Shown here: positions 17,906 through 25,270 of the stretch, piece by piece
Layout: every line of letters starts with the position of its first letter
Position numbering within the stretch: the first letter of the stretch is position 1
NCBI GenBank assembly: GCA_945860265.1
Contig: CAMAQF010000049.1
Span: forward strand, 1 to 32,144
Reading direction: 5' to 3'
DNA: 32,144 nt
DNA from: Emticicia agri
GTDB lineage: Bacteria; Bacteroidota; Bacteroidia; Cytophagales; Spirosomataceae
Notes under the pieces: generated by a model
The model's input: the letters and a program-made list of their open reading frames with translations, nothing else
Databases searched by the model: none
Told to the model about the DNA's origin: nothing
Translations under genes and position numbers: made by a program

Positions 17906-18682
17906 TTACAATTTATTCAAAAATTCATTCTGTTTATCCAGTGTTTTGAATTCGTCTGCAAATTTAGGTTCTAAATCGTTTTTACAAAGATTTTTTAGGC
18001 GTTCAATGTCCTGATTCCAACGATAACCATCAAAATAAGCCAAACCTTTGTGATCTCTGATTTTATACAAAGCCGATGATTTATAGGCGGTTCCGAGATA
18101 AACGTGCTTTAGGCAGTTTTCCTTTCCCCACTTAATTACTCGCCACATGAGCCATTTGCCGAGTGAATGGCTTCGCATATATTCAGTGTCAAAAAAAGCA
18201 AACCAGTAATGCAATATATCGCTTTCAAGAATAGCAAACACAAAACCGATTAGTTTACCGTTAATGCTAAATCTGAAAATATGAGTACCTGTTTCTCTCG
18301 ACAAAATATATTGCCATCGCTCCATGCTCATATTATCGTCGCCGATGCGTTGCGAAATGTATTCTTGACTAAGACCAACGAAATCAGTCGCATTTAAGTC
18401 GAAATCTTCTTTTCGGATTACTTCTAATTGAATATTGAGCGGCTCAACTAAACGATTTACACGACGATTTTCTGAGGTATCTTCAAATCTGTCGAGTTCA
18501 ACTCTCAGACTACGGGCTAAGTAAAAAGTATCTCCTTCGATGCTCAAATTTCCAGTATAAGGGAGAAACCCTTTTTCGTATATTTCGGTCAATTCGCTTT
18601 GTGATTCTTTCAGGCAATAAATTGCATAATTGAATGTATAAGTCGAATAATCTACTTTATTTTCAGAAAAAAAAATCTTCAT
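17906..18682 (-). CDS. ATE/Bpt-like GNAT-fold aminoacyl- or acyltransferase
   Basis: A 258-residue protein that resembles arginyl/leucyl-tRNA-protein transferases, which add an amino acid to protein N-termini. The N-terminal part has IYEKGFLPYTGN and a TSENRRVNRL element recalling the SQRRVLKR motif of ATE proteins. The C-terminal GNAT half has HYWFAFFDTEYMRSHSLGKW and HVYLGTAYKSSALYKIR, comparable to the ATE C-terminal pattern with its YLGYWI..S.KM.YK core. The Cys cluster of eukaryotic ATE is not seen. The ATG lies 3 nt after the murG stop, so it is translationally coupled and part of the dcw transcript, in the place where murC is expected. Activity and substrate are uncertain; a plain N-acetyltransferase or a FemX-like cell-wall enzyme are alternatives. 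Confidence 0.7.
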   Translation of the reverse strand: MKIFFSENKVDYSTYTFNYAIYCLKESQSELTEIYEKGFLPYTGNLSIEGDTFYLARSLRVELDRFEDTSENRRVNRLVEPLNIQLEVIRKEDFDLNATDFVGLSQEYISQRIGDDNMSMERWQYILSRETGTHIFRFSINGKLIGFVFAILESDILHYWFAFFDTEYMRSHSLGKWLMWRVIKWGKENCLKHVYLGTAYKSSALYKIRDHKGLAYFDGYRWNQDIERLKNLCKNDLEPKFADEFKTLDKQNEFLNKL

Positions 18683-18685
18683 TCC

Positions 18686-19783
18686 TTATCTATTAATAAT
18701 TTTCAAAACCTCAGCGGCAATTTCTTTACCCGCATTTGGTTTGGCTAATGTTTTAATGTTTTGGCTCAGCTGCTGCATTTCAGATTTATCATCAGCCAAT
18801 TTTATTGCATTATCAACTAAAATGTATGCCGCTTCTGTATCTTTTACCAACCAAGCTGCTTTTACATTGACCAAACTCATGGCGTTTTGAGTTTGGTGGT
18901 CTTCGGCAGCTGTTGGCAGAGGAACTAAAATCGAAGGCTTTTCGGCCAAACAAAGCTCAGAAACCGATAATGCTCCTGCACGAGAGACAACCAAATCGGC
19001 GGCGGCATAAGCCAAATCCATTTCATAAATAAAATCCGAAACAAAAACTCGCCGTGTTTGAAGCGACTCAACTGCTTGTTTGGCCTTATCAATGAATAAT
19101 TTGCCTGTTTGCCAAATAACCTGCAAATCGTTTGAGATTAGATCATTCAAACCTGCAGAAATAGCTTCGTTAATAGTTCTCGCTCCTTGGCTTCCACCAA
19201 TTACCAAAAGTGTTTTGCGTTCGGGGTCAAGTCCGAAATGCTTGAATGCTTGCTCTCTTTTGGAGGCTGTTTCTAAAATATCTTTTCTTACGGGATTTCC
19301 TGTCATTACAATTTTTTCTTTCGGAAAAAACTGCTCCATGTTTCGGTAAGCCACGCAGATTCTTTGAGCGTTCTTTGCTAAAAACTTATTAGTTACGCCT
19401 GCAAAGGAGTTTTGCTCTTGAATAAGCGTTGGAACGCCCAAAAAATTGGCCATTATCAATGTTGGCCCGCTTGCATAGCCACCAACACCAATCGCAATGT
19501 CTGGTTTAAAGTCTTTAATGACTCGGTAGGTTTTCCAAAGACTTTTTATCAGCTTTAACGGTAAGCCCAAATTGGCCAACATATTGGAGCGATTGATACC
19601 GGCAATCGGCAAACCAATGATTTTGTAGCCGGCTTTTGGCACTTTTTCCATTTCCATTTTGCCTTCTGCCCCAACAAAAAGTATTTCGTTGGTAGAATCA
19701 ATGGCTTTTAGCTCGTTTGCAATCGCAACCGCTGGATAAATGTGTCCGCCAGTACCTCCACCGCTGATAATAATTTTTTTCAT
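18686..19783 (-). CDS. murG: UDP-GlcNAc:lipid I transferase MurG
   Basis: Peripheral inner-membrane glycosyltransferase that adds GlcNAc to undecaprenyl-PP-MurNAc-pentapeptide (lipid I) to give lipid II. The 365-residue length is typical. The N-terminal GGGTGGHIYPAVAIANEL near 8-25 is the family G-loop with its catalytic His; GVGGYASGPTLIMANFLGVP and IQEQNSFAGVTNKFL follow. The C-domain has VIGGSQGARTINEAI and the UDP-GlcNAc site VVSRAGALSVSELC and LVPLPTAAEDHQTQNA. It lies 81 nt after ftsW and 3 nt before the ATE-like gene. Confidence 0.98.
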   Translation of the reverse strand: MKKIIISGGGTGGHIYPAVAIANELKAIDSTNEILFVGAEGKMEMEKVPKAGYKIIGLPIAGINRSNMLANLGLPLKLIKSLWKTYRVIKDFKPDIAIGVGGYASGPTLIMANFLGVPTLIQEQNSFAGVTNKFLAKNAQRICVAYRNMEQFFPKEKIVMTGNPVRKDILETASKREQAFKHFGLDPERKTLLVIGGSQGARTINEAISAGLNDLISNDLQVIWQTGKLFIDKAKQAVESLQTRRVFVSDFIYEMDLAYAAADLVVSRAGALSVSELCLAEKPSILVPLPTAAEDHQTQNAMSLVNVKAAWLVKDTEAAYILVDNAIKLADDKSEMQQLSQNIKTLAKPNAGKEIAAEVLKIINR

Positions 19784-19825
19784 AAACCTTCCACCCCCAA
19801 ATGGGAACTTAAATATTTGATTTCA

Positions 19826-19837
19826 GCCACAAGTGGC
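19826..19837. repeat. Short palindrome in the ftsW-murG spacer
   Basis: GCCAC-AA-GTGGC, effectively a 4-bp GCCA/TGGC stem with a CAAG loop, lies in the 81-nt spacer. No T-tract follows. Its role, if any, is unknown. Confidence 0.3.
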
Positions 19838-19864
19838 CTAGTTTTCAGAAATTAAAACTCAATT

Positions 19865-21043
19865 TTAATCATTTAAAGCTTTTTCATCGTACTCTTCTTT
19901 ACTTACGCTCAGCACAATACCGATAGCTACGGCAGTAAATAAAATAGATGTGCCGCCCATACTCATCAATGGAAGCGTTTGACCAGTTACAGGACCTAAA
20001 CCTACATTAATAAACATGTGAATAAATGCCTGAAAAACAATGCTAAAAGTAAGTCCTACGCACAAAAGTCCTCCGAATGCTCGTTGCGTATTGCTGACGT
20101 TTTTTAGTCCTCGATATAAAAGCCAAAGATACAAACCCATTACGAAAATAGCACCCAACATTCCGTATTCTTCTACAATAATTGCATAGATATAGTCAGA
20201 AAAAGCTTCTGGTAAATAGTTTCGTTGGAAACTATTACCCGGACCAATACCAATTGCTCCGCCACGTGCGATGGCAATCATGGCTTGATCTTTCTGAAAA
20301 TTATCATCACGGGTAGGATTCCCGATTTCCTTATCTCTATTTATATCAATTTTTGCAAACGCCTCTATACGCTCAAGTACAACTTGCCCACGCCCAAATT
20401 CCACGCCCTTTGAGTACAAATAAATGCTTATACTCATCACGATAACTAACGTTCCAATTACTGAAAGAGCCATTCGGAGTAAATATCTGCTTGGTACTCG
20501 GCCCATGAACATAATTAAGAAGCAAGTTACACCTAAAATAATAGCTGTCGAGAAATTAGTAATGGCAAGCAATCCGCAGAGTAAGCCACACCAGAATATT
20601 AAACCCGAAAGAGTTTTTTGAGTATATTCTACATTTTGTCGGCGGGCCAACATAGCAGCAAGATTTGTGATAAGCACCAAGCGAACAAAGTCTGAAGATT
20701 GAAACGAAATTCCTAAGAGGCTAATCCAGCGTTTTGTGCCACCAACGGTTGTTCCGAATAAATAAGTATAAATTAACAAAAAAGGCGTAATCCAAAGTAG
20801 TAACTTTGATATACCAGCGTATTTGGTATAATCAATGCGGTGCATCACCCAAATAACAAATAAGCCAAGTAATAAGTGGCCTGTATGCCTAACGAGGTAG
20901 CTTTCAGTATTTCCACTTGCTTTTTTATAGGCAAGGGCAGAGCTAGCACTGTAAACTACCAGCATACTAAATAAAGATAGAAGCACGATGATAAACCAGA
21001 TTTGCCAGTCACCACGTAGTTTGTTTTTCAACCACGTTTCCAT
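19865..21043 (-). CDS. ftsW: Peptidoglycan glycosyltransferase FtsW
   Basis: SEDS-family septal peptidoglycan polymerase, a 392-residue integral membrane protein with about ten hydrophobic segments, working with a class B PBP. Family motifs include GGTKRWISLLGISFQSSDF near 101-119, NFSTAIILGVTCFLIMFMGR near 163-182, and the large extracytoplasmic loop with IGIGPGNSFQRNYLPEAFSD near 264-283, in which Asp283 fits the catalytic aspartate. It is the first gene of the dcw segment in the window: upstream lies a 323-nt gap with a candidate promoter and a terminator, not murD. Confidence 0.95.
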   Translation of the reverse strand: METWLKNKLRGDWQIWFIIVLLSLFSMLVVYSASSALAYKKASGNTESYLVRHTGHLLLGLFVIWVMHRIDYTKYAGISKLLLWITPFLLIYTYLFGTTVGGTKRWISLLGISFQSSDFVRLVLITNLAAMLARRQNVEYTQKTLSGLIFWCGLLCGLLAITNFSTAIILGVTCFLIMFMGRVPSRYLLRMALSVIGTLVIVMSISIYLYSKGVEFGRGQVVLERIEAFAKIDINRDKEIGNPTRDDNFQKDQAMIAIARGGAIGIGPGNSFQRNYLPEAFSDYIYAIIVEEYGMLGAIFVMGLYLWLLYRGLKNVSNTQRAFGGLLCVGLTFSIVFQAFIHMFINVGLGPVTGQTLPLMSMGGTSILFTAVAIGIVLSVSKEEYDEKALND

Positions 21044-21366
21044 GATTTTGCCTTAATGGCATAAAGCCACTGATTAAGATTATAAGGAATAAGCACTATT
21101 ATAGCTTTAAATATTAGGCAAGTATATGTCTAAATTTAAAACTCGTAACAAATGTAAATTATTTCAAAAAGAAAGAAAAGAAAAATTTGAGATTTTTATT
21201 TTAAGGCTTTCAAACGGTATTCTTTATAAAGAATCTTGTTTATTTTTAGCTTTTAGCAAAATTTTATTTGGTTTGACTGTTTAGATTGGTAAATACTTTT
21301 AATAAATATTATTACAAAAAAGCCTGTATTTGATGCAAATACAGGCTTTTAGTGAGAAAAAAAATA
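21044..21366 (-). promoter_or_regulatory. Gene-free region upstream of ftsW with a candidate promoter and palindrome
   Basis: About 320 bases without a gene between mscL and ftsW. On the minus strand TACATTTG (21156 down to 21149) matches the -7 consensus TAnnTTTG and lies roughly 105 nt before the ftsW start; a -33 TTTG at the right distance was not seen. A perfect 16-bp palindrome ATTCTTTATAAAGAAT lies at 21219-21234 and could be an operator. The mscL terminator occupies the far end. Confidence 0.45.
21318..21350 (-). terminator. Terminator of the mscL transcript
   Basis: AAAAGCCTGTATTTG at 21318-21332 pairs perfectly over 15 bp with CAAATACAGGCTTTT at 21336-21350, loop ATG. Read on the minus strand it ends in a run of six T, placed 17 nt after the mscL stop. 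It should isolate ftsW from the upstream channel genes. Confidence 0.92.
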
Positions 21367-21687
21367 TTATTTTTCTGTTAATCGTGCCTTATTGGCTGCT
21401 TTAACCACCAAGAAAATAACCCAAGCCACAATCAAGAACTGTATAACAATTTGGATGAAGTTTCCGTACATGATGTTTACAGGATAAACACCTTTTTCGT
21501 CTGGCTGACCCAAGTGTTTAGCAAGGGTTTTAAAATCTACGCCAGCAAGGAAATACCCAACGAAAGGCATGATGATATCATCAACCAATGAAGTTGTGAT
21601 TTTGGCAAAAGCACCACCAATAATAACACCAACGGCTAAATCAAGCACGTTGCCTTGGGTAATAAATGTTTTGAATTCTTTTAACAT
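21367..21687 (-). CDS. mscL: Large-conductance mechanosensitive channel MscL
   Basis: Homopentameric inner-membrane emergency valve opened by membrane tension during hypo-osmotic shock. I place the start at 21687 (MLKEFKTFITQGNVLDLAVG), which matches the normal MscL N-terminus. The upstream in-frame ATG at 21789 would add 34 unrelated residues and overlap the DUF3078 gene. Two membrane helices are clear: VLDLAVGVIIGGAFAKITTS, which holds the gate, and a second helix in the IQIVIQFLIVAWVIFLVVKA region, joined by a short periplasmic loop. At 106 residues it is shorter than the usual 125-145 because it ends at KAANKARLTEK, without the C-terminal cytoplasmic helix bundle. Confidence 0.93.
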   Translation of the reverse strand: MLKEFKTFITQGNVLDLAVGVIIGGAFAKITTSLVDDIIMPFVGYFLAGVDFKTLAKHLGQPDEKGVYPVNIMYGNFIQIVIQFLIVAWVIFLVVKAANKARLTEK

Positions 21688-21718
21688 AGCTTTAAAAAGA
21701 TTTAAATATGGTAAATTA

Positions 21719-22639
21719 TTACAGATTGAATACAAATCCTGCTGAAAAGCCTTCGCTGATTTGGAATTTTTTAACAATATCAGCATCATAAACTCCCAAA
21801 AGCGTGAGGTTTACATTCAAATATTTATTCACTTTAGCAGTTGTAATAAGCATTACGTTGTGATCCATTGGCTTTGTATTTGGAGCGTAAGCAACAAAAC
21901 CTTGATAACGCCATTTTAGATTAACGTTTTTGGCAATGTCTTTATCAAATGCCGCAACTACTTGAAAACCCATTTCGTTTAAAACTTTCCCTTTTTTGGT
22001 GCCATAAGAGCGTTTGATTACTTTTCCATCTTCGCTTATATCTTTGGCTGTGTTATCAAAAACTTCGTCATTGCTCATAAATGTCTGGCGAAGTACAGCA
22101 CCGCCCAATTGCACAACAAAGTATTTCTTAGGTTTCCATTCAAGACCAACACCTTCTGAAAGAAAAGCAGGAGCAAATAGTGCCGAAATTTTATTGCCTT
22201 TTACACCTTTTGCATCATAAGCAAAACCTGAGGCAAACTGAGAAAGGAAATTGACTCCAGCAAACCAGTTGACCGTCGGCGATATTCTGCTTGCATATTT
22301 GTTATCAATAAAGATGCGGTCGATGCTTTTGCGGGCATCTTGTCCTTTAAACTTCTGGGTACCATATTGAAATTGAATGTCAGAAGTGAAAACACCTTTT
22401 TTCTTGTGATAAACACCTTTATTATTAAAATAAAAGCCAAGTCCAAAGTTGCCAACTCCACCCTGAGTTTTTTCCCAAGCATCATTGAAGCCTGATTGAG
22501 AAAAATTAATGCCAAATTGCGTGCTGCCTGGGTCCCAAAAACCAACTTTGAGTGAATCTTCGAGAGTTTTGGGTGCTTCTTGAGCGAAAGTGCAGGCAGC
22601 AAAAGATAAGTAGCAGATTGCTAAGAAAATCATTTTCAT
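21719..22639 (-). CDS. DUF3078 domain protein, predicted exported
   Basis: A 306-residue protein with an N-terminal signal peptide (about MKMIFLAICYLSFAACTFAQ) and a beta-rich body of alternating aromatic and polar residues, ending in EGFSAGFVFNL, a terminus that fits an outer-membrane beta-barrel. Patterns such as FWDPGSTQFGINFSQSGFND match the DUF3078 family common in Bacteroidota, for which no function is established. The mscL start is 31 nt downstream, so the two may share a transcript. A link to osmotic stress is only a guess from position. Confidence 0.8.
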   Translation of the reverse strand: MKMIFLAICYLSFAACTFAQEAPKTLEDSLKVGFWDPGSTQFGINFSQSGFNDAWEKTQGGVGNFGLGFYFNNKGVYHKKKGVFTSDIQFQYGTQKFKGQDARKSIDRIFIDNKYASRISPTVNWFAGVNFLSQFASGFAYDAKGVKGNKISALFAPAFLSEGVGLEWKPKKYFVVQLGGAVLRQTFMSNDEVFDNTAKDISEDGKVIKRSYGTKKGKVLNEMGFQVVAAFDKDIAKNVNLKWRYQGFVAYAPNTKPMDHNVMLITTAKVNKYLNVNLTLLGVYDADIVKKFQISEGFSAGFVFNL

Positions 22640-22789
22640 TACAAAATAGAGGTTTAGTTAATAAATTAGTTTAACTTATGAATTGAAATAATTACTTAAA
22701 ACTTTTGAACTGACAAATTAATTGTTGTATCGGTCAATTTAAGACTTAGAGAAGAAGAAATAGTAACAGCAAATAGTAAAAAAAACTTT

Positions 22790-22824
22790 AAACCCCATTT
22801 ACGACAATCTTATAAATGGGGTTT
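22790..22824 (-). terminator. Terminator after the MscS-type channel gene
   Basis: AAACCCCATTTA at 22790-22801 pairs perfectly over 12 bp with TAAATGGGGTTT at 22813-22824, loop 11 nt. Read on the minus strand it is followed by a T-rich tract, 7 nt after the channel gene stop. Confidence 0.9.
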
Positions 22825-22831
22825 ATTTAAA

Positions 22832-23659
22832 TTATTCAAAAACGATTACGGTTTTCGATTGCATAAATTGTAGCGGAAAAATTGTTTTTGAATCCCCAGT
22901 TTTGAGCGTAATCGTTGTATTATCCATCGCAATGATTTCTCCTTTGATGCCATCAATTTCAATAGTTTGTCCTTCTTTATAGCGGTTTTTACTATAAAAT
23001 GAAGAAATGATATTCAATAAAATTTCTTTTGAAGCAAAGCCATAGCCAATCGCAAAGGCAAGAATAATTCCGCCCACCAAGAGATTAAAACTTGATTCTA
23101 AAAGGCTAGTATTGATACCCACTTGTGCTACTGATTGAATCACGAAAATTACCAACAAAAAAAAGAAAATAGCCGTTCCGATAAGTTTTCCTGCCGCAAT
23201 ATTGAACGATTTACAGAGCGTAACCACAAAGTTTTTGAGAGCATCTGCTAAGAAAATGCCAGCAGAAAGCATTAATGTAGAAGAAATAAGTTTAGGAATA
23301 AATTCTACTAAAAGCTTTACTATATCCGAAATTGCTGGCACGCCAAGAGTATCGGCGGCAGGGCGAAGCATAAATATCAGTATGAAGTAATATAGTGTTT
23401 TTGAAATAATAGAACTCAACTTTATTTCCAATTTCAAGCCTTTGATTGCATCAATTTCGTTCAGTTTATCGCCTATTTTGTCAGCACCAATTTGTTCGAG
23501 CATCTTTTTTGTCACGGCAGCTACCATTTTGGCAACTCCCCAACCTATCAATAAAATGAGTACGGCTCCTATTAGATTATAGAAGAAAGTCATGAAACTT
23601 CTGATCATGTCATTAAAAGTTGCCAGTAGTGTATCTGTAAAGCTCAGTGTCGGTTTCAT
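22832..23659 (-). CDS. MscS-type mechanosensitive channel with conserved TM-helix repeats
   Basis: A 275-residue membrane protein with five or so hydrophobic segments: FYNLIGAVLILLIGWGVAKM near 26-45, one near 88-98, another near 115-135, AIFFFLLVIFVIQSVAQVGI near 163-182 and NLLVGGIILAFAIGYGF near 192-208. After the last, a short soluble beta domain (EGQTIEIDGIKGEIIAMDNT) matches the MscS beta domain. The arrangement is that of the conserved TM-helix branch of small MscS-like channels rather than E. coli MscS, and it lacks the large C-terminal vestibule domain. It lies near mscL, so the neighbourhood carries two tension-gated channels. Confidence 0.85.
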   Translation of the reverse strand: MKPTLSFTDTLLATFNDMIRSFMTFFYNLIGAVLILLIGWGVAKMVAAVTKKMLEQIGADKIGDKLNEIDAIKGLKLEIKLSSIISKTLYYFILIFMLRPAADTLGVPAISDIVKLLVEFIPKLISSTLMLSAGIFLADALKNFVVTLCKSFNIAAGKLIGTAIFFFLLVIFVIQSVAQVGINTSLLESSFNLLVGGIILAFAIGYGFASKEILLNIISSFYSKNRYKEGQTIEIDGIKGEIIAMDNTTITLKTGDSKTIFPLQFMQSKTVIVFE

Positions 23660-23736
23660 GGGTGTTACTTAATTTGTGAAAAAGGTTATTGTTAAATATT
23701 GAGACAAAAGACATGAGATTAGAAACAAGATACTGT

Positions 23737-23748
23737 TCGCCTGAGCGA
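23737..23748. repeat. Intergenic palindrome TCGC-CTGA-GCGA
   Basis: Four-base stem with a 4-nt loop between the channel gene and the small acidic-protein gene. Together with flanking bases it shares 14 of 15 positions (ATCGCTCAGGCGAAC against TTCGCTGAGGCGAAC, apart from the first base and one central base) with a palindrome at 30099, so it may belong to a repeat family. Confidence 0.4.
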
Positions 23749-23800
23749 TAAAATGCTAAAATCAAGAAGTTACATTATTTTAATTTGTCGATTGTCTCCT

Positions 23801-23971
23801 TTATAAATTATCTTTCAGCTCTAATTCTTGTAAAAGTTTTAGTCCTGCCACCATTGTTTCGCCCAAAAACATCTGTACGATTTGCATGGCATTACGTATA
23901 GTATCAATTTCTGACGTAAGCATGCCTTTCAGATGCTCGGGTGCGGTTTCACCAAAATCAAAATCTTCCAT
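23801..23971 (-). CDS. Small acidic protein downstream of the sigma factor
   Basis: A 56-residue frame from the ATG at 23971, beginning MEDFDFGETAPEHLKGMLTS and continuing as mostly helical sequence to QELELKDNL. An in-frame TTG at 24016 would lengthen it and overlap the sigma gene by 19 nt, but the ATG, 26 nt after the sigma stop, is the simpler start. The composition is acidic with a hydrophobic face and no membrane segment. Not recognised. Its position directly after an ECF sigma gene suggests a partner or regulator, but it does not look like a membrane anti-sigma factor. It could also be a chance frame. Confidence 0.5.
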   Translation of the reverse strand: MEDFDFGETAPEHLKGMLTSEIDTIRNAMQIVQMFLGETMVAGLKLLQELELKDNL

Positions 23972-23997
23972 GTGTGATTGTAAATTTAAAGTATTTG

Positions 23998-24600
23998 TTA
24001 TTTTTTCCAGAACCAAATTGCTTTGGAAACAATTATTAAAAAGAAAACAATGTTTTCTGCGTAAATCTTTCTTAATTTCTCTCTCGTACGCATCAAACGC
24101 ATTTTTACAGCATTTTCACTAATTTTGAATGTATCGGAAATTTCTTTAAGACTAAAATCGTCTTGATATTTCATCAGTAACATAGCACGTTCATCAGGGT
24201 CAATTTTTTGCAAGGCTTTTTTTAAATCCTTTGCTTGAATTTCGACTAATTCAGATTCGTCTTTTTCTTGTTCTGGATCAAAGTTTACGTCGAGTGTAGT
24301 TTCGGCTTGTTTTTTAACCATCCTTATTTGATCAATACAATAATTGTAGGTAATCGAATATAGCCAAGTCGAAAACTTCGAATGTTCTTTAAAACCACCA
24401 ATATTCAGAACCAAACGCAAAAATATATCATGCGTAACATCTTCAGCTTGAACTTCGTTTTTTACAAAGGATAGGCATTTTCTGTAAACTTTATCAACGT
24501 AACGGTGGTAGAGTTCCTCAAAATATAGATTTCGTTGGGTTTCGACATACAGTCGTACCAACTCCTCATCAGGAGTATTTTTAAAGGCTTTATTTTTCAA
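23998..24600 (-). CDS. ECF sigma-70 family RNA polymerase sigma factor
   Basis: A 200-residue extracytoplasmic-function sigma factor. Region 2 spans about residues 25-95 (CLSFVKNEVQAEDVTHDIFL and FSTWLYSITYNYCIDQIR, for core binding and -10 recognition). Region 4 spans about 128-178 (LQKIDPDERAMLLMKYQ, LKEISDTFKISENAVKMRL, a helix-turn-helix for the -35). The final 20 residues are unusual: AENIVFFLIIVSKAIWFWKK is strongly hydrophobic and aromatic. An anti-sigma gene of the classic FecR type is not adjacent; only a small acidic frame follows. Target genes are unknown. Confidence 0.93.
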   Translation of the reverse strand: MKNKAFKNTPDEELVRLYVETQRNLYFEELYHRYVDKVYRKCLSFVKNEVQAEDVTHDIFLRLVLNIGGFKEHSKFSTWLYSITYNYCIDQIRMVKKQAETTLDVNFDPEQEKDESELVEIQAKDLKKALQKIDPDERAMLLMKYQDDFSLKEISDTFKISENAVKMRLMRTREKLRKIYAENIVFFLIIVSKAIWFWKK

Positions 24601-25270
24601 TTTCGACTAAGTGATTAGAAAAAAGTAACACTTTTAGTGTTTTTTATTTATGGTTTGATTGTGTAATTCTTATATTATAAATGTAAAAACGTATCGGTGT
24701 TATAGAAAAATTAAAGTCTATCTTCGTTTCCGAACGTATAAATACATTTTTACGATTTTTTTGTTTGTGCACGCTAATTATTGTTTTTTCAAATATAGTT
24801 ACTGAGATGAAAATAAGTGACAAAACTATAGTTGTTACTTTATTGATTATCAAGCTTTTATCGCTTCGGCAAACCATCTCTGCGTCAAACCGTCTCATTT
24901 CTTGTGTCTCAGTATTTAAAAAAAACTAGCATCTCCTAAATTTTCAAAAGAATTAGTATGCGATTTTTGATTTTGCCTATACTTTTTATAACGTTATTTA
25001 TTGGCTTTATGACTATCCAAAAAGGGCATTTTTCTAACCATTTTGGCTTTATTTGAGATTTTAAGTAACCCACGGTCATTGGCTAAAAGGTATAGTAAGG
25101 TAATAAGCTCATAGACCACTATTTAGCTTTTCGAAAATTTATCGTTTAATAATATTGTATTACCAAAAAACAAATTTCAAATAAAATTAATAGTATGCTT
25201 GCATAATATTAATTCTTTTTTTTACTAACTTTCGGAATATTTTATACCTTAAATTTCAAAAAATAACAAC
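24601..25270. promoter_or_regulatory. Long gene-free region between the sigma factor and SCP2 genes
   Basis: About 670 bases between divergent genes with no convincing gene. It holds a 6-bp perfect inverted repeat AACACT-TTT-AGTGTT at 24627-24641, 27 nt before the sigma start, and two minus-strand -7 matches, TATATTTG (24797 to 24790) and TAGTTTTG (24828 to 24821). It also holds direct repeats CAAACCATCTC (24870-24880) and CAAACCGTCTC (24886-24896), 16 nt apart. On the plus strand TAACTTTC at 25226-25233 is a near match to the -7 consensus for the SCP2 gene. A minus-strand frame at 24644-24898 and a 32-codon plus-strand frame at 24958-25056 look like chance. Confidence 0.4.

Noticed and set aside
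21688-21789. N-terminal extension of MscL
   Set aside because: Would add 34 residues unlike any MscL and overlap the DUF3078 coding end; the frame is simply open upstream.
22201-22602. 133-codon minus-strand frame within the DUF3078 gene
   Set aside because: Alternative frame of a gene with a good signal peptide and family pattern; no independent support.
24644-24898. Minus-strand 84-codon frame upstream of the sigma gene
   Set aside because: Low-complexity AT-driven sequence with no recognisable domain; it spans promoter-like elements and looks like chance.
24958-25056. 32-codon plus-strand frame with a hydrophobic start (MRFLILPILFITLF)
   Set aside because: Could encode a tiny membrane peptide or be a gene remnant, but nothing supports it and AT-rich DNA yields such frames often.
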